This document shows positions 63,658 to 64,000 of a DNA stretch of 64,000 nt, in pieces. The notes under the pieces are model-generated. The model made no database searches and had not been told where the DNA came from. It saw only the letters and a list, made by a program, of their open reading frames with translations. The DNA is from Acanthaster planci. Lineage: Eukaryota; Echinodermata; Asteroidea; Valvatida; Acanthasteridae. Each line of letters starts with the position of its first letter. Position 1 is the first letter of the stretch. The stretch is taken from assembly GCF_001949145.1 (NCBI RefSeq), contig NW_019091528.1, forward strand, positions 953,148-1,017,147. Reading direction: 5' to 3'. The position numbers and the translations under genes are program-made.

Positions 63658-64000
63658 GTAAGTTGGTCCCTCTCTTTGGCTGGCTATCTGTCTCCAACTC
63701 AGTGGATTGTGCTTTACATGCTTGCTACCTTTCCTTGGTAGAGTCTCACTCTCAAAGTTCAAAATTTTAAGCATTGCTGTTAGCTGAAGATGTTTCAGGC
63801 CGACATGTGCACAGTCAGGTGTGTTAAGCCTGAAAATATCTTAAGTTGTGCACATTCCATAGAAAATCAATTGCCTGTACTCTTGTAATGCAGGCATGTG
63901 AACAGTCACACAGCTCCTCCTCTAGTTGATACTTTTAATCCATTTGTCTCACTGCTGCCCCAAACCATCCTGCCTGTTACTCCCTGCACTGCCCTAAACC
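63658..64000 (+). other. MYO9: Intron 30 (incomplete)
   Basis: Begins GTAAGT and runs off the window. No exon seen; the remaining RhoGAP helices and C-terminus must lie downstream. Confidence 0.8.

Noticed and set aside
63658-63663. TAA at the end of exon 30 as the true stop codon
   Set aside because: It overlaps a perfect GTAAGT donor, and the RhoGAP fold would be cut short.
1-64000. CRISPR array, phage, operon or other prokaryotic system
   Set aside because: No spaced direct-repeat arrays or dense ORFs; the window is a single intron-rich animal gene.

Overview
The window is a single, large, intron-rich animal gene on the + strand: a class IX unconventional myosin (MYO9, the myosin-RhoGAP family). 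No bacterial, phage or operon-like features are seen. The coding sequence starts at 5265 and runs off the right edge. I resolve 30 constitutive coding exons plus one probable cassette exon between 5265 and 63657. All exon joins keep one reading frame: 5,489 nt, about 1,830 residues, or 1,888 with the cassette. Introns total more than 90% of the span. They are AT-rich and full of palindromic TACATGTA repeats, tRNA-derived SINE remnants and short TIR or foldback elements. Heterozygosity-like assembly scars are also present. This fits a marine invertebrate, most likely a deuterostome (echinoderm, hemichordate or amphioxus), but the species cannot be fixed from the sequence alone.

Layout. 1-1300: AT-rich flank with one 107-codon open frame of unknown meaning. 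1530-2017: CpG-richer promoter-like segment with a textbook CTCF-type motif (1632-1645) and a probable untranslated first exon ending at 2017. 2018-5242: 5'UTR intron. 5265-6101: exon 1 (RA domain and motor N-terminus with the P-loop). 6102-28964: two giant introns around exon 2 (switch I). 28965-43581: exons 3-10, the rest of the upper motor domain including switch II. 45255-52018: exons 11-15, the class-IX loop 2 insertion of about 167 residues. 53353-54145: exons 16-17, the end of the motor (converter). 54768-55388: exons 18-19 with four IQ motifs. 55651-59139: exons 19b and 20-23, a charged coiled-coil-like stretch and a Ser/Pro-rich linker. 59829-60621: exons 24-25, the conserved pre-C1 region. 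61062-61908: the C1 zinc finger. 62175-63657: most of the RhoGAP domain with its arginine finger. The last exon(s) lie beyond the window.

How it works. Class IX myosins are single-headed actin motors that carry a Rho GTPase-activating module. The RA-like domain, loop 2 insertion, IQ light-chain-binding neck, C1 and RhoGAP are all present in the family order. Every catalytic residue I checked is intact, so the gene looks functional.

The most interesting observations are a frame-neutral 174-nt unannotated-type cassette exon in the tail, and a cluster of phase-2/2 exons in loop 2 and the tail. Others are a GC-AG intron inside IQ2, a uORF whose stop would lie one base before the main ATG, and a complete non-autonomous hAT-like element with 8-bp target duplications 25 bp after a splice donor. 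There is also a near-perfect 180-bp foldback, and a 417-bp repeated block that begins at single-N joins and is probably an assembly artefact.
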